Shown here in pieces: positions 61,413-64,000 of a DNA stretch of 64,000 bases. The position numbers and the translations under genes were made by a program. The notes below the pieces were generated by a model that saw nothing but the letters and a program-made list of their open reading frames with translations, had not been told where the DNA came from and did no database searches. This DNA comes from Clostridium_AM sp900759715 (GTDB lineage: Bacteria; Bacillota; Clostridia; Clostridiales; Clostridiaceae). The first letter of the stretch is position 1. Each line of letters begins with the position of its first letter. The DNA is taken from assembly GCA_900759715.1 (NCBI GenBank), contig CAAEXF010000054.1, forward strand, positions 93,183-157,182, written 5' to 3'.

Positions 61413-61446
61413 AAATAATCCCCTCTTCCCTGTTCTTACTCTCCTT

Positions 61447-62436
61447 TTATTCTTCAAAGCCATTTTTATGAGTATTATGGAAATTCCATGCTGATTTGAT
61501 TACTTCCTCAACATCTGTAAATTTAGGCACCCACCCAAGAATCTTTCTAGCCTTTTCGCTGGATGCTATTAATACTGCCGGGTCACCTGCACGTCTTTCT
61601 GCAATCTCAGCTGGGATTTCGTGTCCAGTTACCTTTCTTGCTGCATCAATCATTTCTTTAACAGTAAAACCGCTGCCACTTCCTAAGTTAAATACATCGC
61701 TGTTATATCCCTCTCTTAGCTTTTCAAGTGCTAATATATGCGCATCTATTAAGTCCATTACGTGTATATAATCCCTTATGCATGTGCCATCCTTTGTTGG
61801 ATAGTTATCACCATATACCATTATTTTTTCACGTTTCCCTAATGGAACTTGTAAAATAAGTGGTATGATATGTGTCTCAGGATTATGATCTTCTCCAATT
61901 AATCCATTTTTATGAGCACCTGCCACATTAAAATAACGAAGGGATATATATTTTATTCCATGGGCAATATCTGACCATTTCATCATTTTCTCCATAGCAA
62001 GCTTTGTTTCTCCGTAGGTATTTGTAGGGTTAGTTCTATCTGTTTCTAATATTGGAACACTTTCCGGTTCTCCATATACAGCTGCTGTTGATGAAAAAAC
62101 TATTTTCTTAACATCATTTGCCACCATGGCTTCCAAAAGTATTTGAGTACCATGAACATTATTGCTGTAATATTTAAGGGGCAGTTGCATGCTCTCACCC
62201 ACTAGTGAATTAGCAGCGAAATGTATTACTGCATCTATTTGGTTTTCCTTAAATACATTATTTAAAAAATCAAAATCTCTTATATCTCCTTCATAAAACT
62301 TTGCTTCTGGATGAATTGCCTTCTTGTGGCCCGTTTGTAAGTTATCAACTAAAACAACCTCTTCGCCCCTAGAAGTTAATTCATAAACACAATGTGATCC
62401 TATATAACCTGCTCCTCCACAAACTAAAACACTCAT
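61447..62436 (-). CDS. galE: UDP-glucose 4-epimerase
   Basis: 329 residues, an SDR enzyme: NAD site VCGGAGYIGSH, Ser/Thr in SSTAAVYG, catalytic YxxxK in NTYGETKLAME, and RYFNVAGA. Completes the Leloir pathway with GalK and GalT on either side. RBS AGAGAGGTT. Twenty bases after the galK stop. Confidence 0.96.
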   Translation of the reverse strand: MSVLVCGGAGYIGSHCVYELTSRGEEVVLVDNLQTGHKKAIHPEAKFYEGDIRDFDFLNNVFKENQIDAVIHFAANSLVGESMQLPLKYYSNNVHGTQILLEAMVANDVKKIVFSSTAAVYGEPESVPILETDRTNPTNTYGETKLAMEKMMKWSDIAHGIKYISLRYFNVAGAHKNGLIGEDHNPETHIIPLILQVPLGKREKIMVYGDNYPTKDGTCIRDYIHVMDLIDAHILALEKLREGYNSDVFNLGSGSGFTVKEMIDAARKVTGHEIPAEIAERRAGDPAVLIASSEKARKILGWVPKFTDVEEVIKSAWNFHNTHKNGFEE

Positions 62437-62456
62437 TTTAATTCAACCTCTCTTTT

Positions 62457-63623
62457 TTAATTTAGTTTTCTTGCTCCATCTCCAATATTTACAACATAGA
62501 AACTTGCTTCGTAACCTATTTTCTCAACATAAGCTTCTCCAACATTTTTAATAAAATCGTCTATATAGTCATTTTTAACTATACTAACTGTACATCCTCC
62601 AAACCCAGCGCCTGTCATACGGGAACCTACAACTCCCTTTTGATTCCAAGCAATCTCTACTAATGTATCTAACTCTATGCCTGTAACCTCATAATCATCT
62701 CTTAAGGAAACATGGGAGGCATTCATTAATAAACCGAAGGTTTCTATATTCTCCTCCTGTAAAGCCTTAACAGCTTTTATAGTTCTTTGGTTCTCGCATA
62801 CTGCATGTTTTGCACGTTTTATATTTATACTATTCTTTATTAAATGCTTATGTTTATTAAATTCTTCTTCCGTTAGATCTCCTAGTGAATTTATTTCTAG
62901 TTTCTGCTGCAAGTCCTTTAAAGCTTCTTCACACTGACTTCTTCTTTCATTGTATTTTGAATCAGCAAGACCTCTGATTTTATTAGTATTAGCTATAACT
63001 ATAGATGCATCCTTTAAGTTAATTCCAGCATAAGCATAATTTAAATTGTTAGTATCTAGTAAAACTGCACAATTTTCTTTACCCATGCCTATAGCAAATT
63101 GATCCATTATTCCACAGTTTACTCCAATAAATTTATTCTCAGCAAGCTTGCTTAATTTAACCATTTCAATCATATCTAAATCAAACCTGTATAAATCCTT
63201 AAGTATTACTGAAGTAACTAATTCTATAGAAGCTGAAGATGACAACCCAGCCCCATTTGGGATATTGCCATAAAATAATATTTCAAAACCTTTATTTATA
63301 CAAAAACCTTCTTGACTAAATGCCCAAACTACTCCTTTAGGATAGTTTGCCCAATCATGCCCCTTTGTGTTTACTAGCTCGTCTATACTAAATTCTATTA
63401 TTCCTGTATCCTCAAAGTTTTTTGAATATACACGAATTAGTTTGTCTTCTCTCATCCTCGCAACAGCGTAAGTTCCAATAGTCAATGCACATGGAAAAAC
63501 ATGCCCACCATTGTAATCAGTATGCTCCCCTATAAGATTTACTCTTCCCGGAGCAAAATATACTGCCGTTCCTTCCGAATTGCCAAAAATTTTTCCAAAA
63601 TCAATTATTAATTTATCCTTCAT
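62457..63623 (-). CDS. galK: Galactokinase
   Basis: About 388 residues, a GHMP kinase: GRVNLIGEHTDYNGGHVFPCAL (galactokinase signature), GNIPNGAGLSSSASIELV (ATP loop), catalytic Asp in GVNCGIMDQFAIGMG, and SRMTGAGFGGCTVSIV. The ATG at 63623 (MKDKLIIDFGK) has TTGGGGGATG nine bases upstream; a start three codons earlier lacks one. First gene of galK-galE-galT-galR-galM-msmK. Confidence 0.96.
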   Translation of the reverse strand: MKDKLIIDFGKIFGNSEGTAVYFAPGRVNLIGEHTDYNGGHVFPCALTIGTYAVARMREDKLIRVYSKNFEDTGIIEFSIDELVNTKGHDWANYPKGVVWAFSQEGFCINKGFEILFYGNIPNGAGLSSSASIELVTSVILKDLYRFDLDMIEMVKLSKLAENKFIGVNCGIMDQFAIGMGKENCAVLLDTNNLNYAYAGINLKDASIVIANTNKIRGLADSKYNERRSQCEEALKDLQQKLEINSLGDLTEEEFNKHKHLIKNSINIKRAKHAVCENQRTIKAVKALQEENIETFGLLMNASHVSLRDDYEVTGIELDTLVEIAWNQKGVVGSRMTGAGFGGCTVSIVKNDYIDDFIKNVGEAYVEKIGYEASFYVVNIGDGARKLN

Positions 63624-63754
63624 TATACACATCCCCCAATTTTCATAGAAATATATAAATAGAAACTTGCTCTATACCCGCTGACTTAATATACATAACT
63701 TTATAGTTCTAAAATTAAATATTAAAAATCAAAGTTTTTTCCATATCTAACTTC

Positions 63755-63810
63755 AGTTTATCATTTTTTTACTAAACATTCAATTGTTTTTTACTAAAAT
63801 TTTTACTAAA
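63755..63810 (-). promoter_or_regulatory. galK promoter with three TTTAGTAAA repeats
   Basis: Minus strand: -35 TTGAAT (63783-63778), 17-bp spacer, -10 TAAACT (63760-63755). TTTAGTAAA occurs three times on the minus strand, at 63768-63776 (in the spacer), 63790-63798 and 63802-63810. This placement fits repressor operators; GalR is the likely protein, by inference. Confidence 0.6.
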
Positions 63811-63864
63811 TAATTTATCAATATTTTCATAACAGTGGCTCTCTTTATTGAAAAATAAAAAAAC

Positions 63865-64000
63865 ATGTGATACTTGTAACATTCCTCCTTTTAGTCGGAA
63901 CACTGGGTAATTTTGCTTGTTTCCCTTCGGGTACTGGGTAACTTAAGATTTTCGCTTCCGCTCACAAGTTACCCGTAAAAGTTCATTTAGAACTTTTACC
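63865..64000 (+). repeat. Possible structured element, copy D (cut by the window end)
   Basis: Two hairpins at the end: GGGTAACTT..AAGTTACCC and GTAAAAGTTC / GAACTTTTAC. The preceding CCTCCTTTTAGTCGG and ACTGGGTAA blocks resemble copy A (CTCCTTCTCCTATCGTCG, ACTGAGTAA). ACTGGGTAA occurs twice here. The right end is outside the window, so membership is uncertain. Confidence 0.35.

Larger units (their letters stand above)
63624..64000. other. Upstream region of galK to the window end
   Basis: Contains the galK promoter with operator-like repeats (63755-63810) and a hairpin-rich, element-like stretch from about 63865 to the window end. No gene seen. Confidence 0.55.

Overview
The window is low-GC, AT-rich DNA whose genes fit an anaerobic, endospore-forming Firmicute of the genus Clostridium (inference). 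The signs are a gerA-type germinant-receptor cluster, a tungsten-type aldehyde:ferredoxin oxidoreductase (AOR) with its cofactor genes, a hybrid-cluster protein, an agr quorum-sensing locus with an M4 protease, strong GGAGG-like ribosome sites, and frequent TTG/GTG starts. I saw no tRNA, rRNA, CRISPR array or intact transposase.

Layout. 0-15 kb: a PepD dipeptidase; a secreted Lys-rich protein of unknown role; a germination operon gerA-gerB-gerC-gerB-gerC in which the first gerB carries a single in-frame stop; a lipoprotein polysaccharide deacetylase; a BFD-like [2Fe-2S] protein; a multi-PAS hybrid histidine kinase; an LRAT-fold protein; and a kinase-like protein. 15-25 kb, all on the minus strand: a tungstate/molybdate and AOR island (tupA, moeA, moeA fused to a binding-protein domain, moaA, a sigma-54 activator, AOR, moaD-like, thiF/moeB-like). 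A textbook -24/-12 promoter lies just before AOR, with GTTC..GAAC inverted repeats upstream that I read as activator sites.

25-34.6 kb: a complete asnB, then O2/NO-stress-type genes (hemerythrin, SagB-like nitroreductase, flavin-reductase-like protein, DUF2249, hcp, DUF1450). Mixed among them are broken genes: a 5'-truncated AsrA-like iron-sulfur protein, a rubredoxin-reductase-like gene with an internal deletion, and the detached tail of a second asnB. A third, shorter asnB scrap lies at 40.7 kb. 34.8-40.8 kb: an M4 metalloprotease, a 47-codon agrD, and agrB-agrA-agrC on the opposite strand converging on agrD. Two pairs of direct repeats with 21-22 bp spacing, typical of LytTR sites, lie between the protease and agrD. 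A CPBP membrane protease follows.

40.8-44.2 kb: an ABC exporter of the GldA/F/G type. 44.3-63.6 kb: a galactoside utilisation island, with alpha-galactosidase, LacZ, two sugar permeases and a binding protein, divergent from a YesN/YesM two-component pair. It continues with an MsmK/UgpC ATPase, galM, a GalR-type repressor, galT, galE and galK, so uptake, hydrolysis and the complete Leloir pathway are adjacent.

The signal that ordinary annotation does not explain is a set of dispersed, structured intergenic elements of about 90-150 bp. The clear copies are at 51-142 and 53021-53174, with a partial copy at 25060-25190 and a possible one at 63865-64000. They share their ends and, in the best copies, hairpin architecture despite low overall identity; two sit in the leaders of asnB and yesN.
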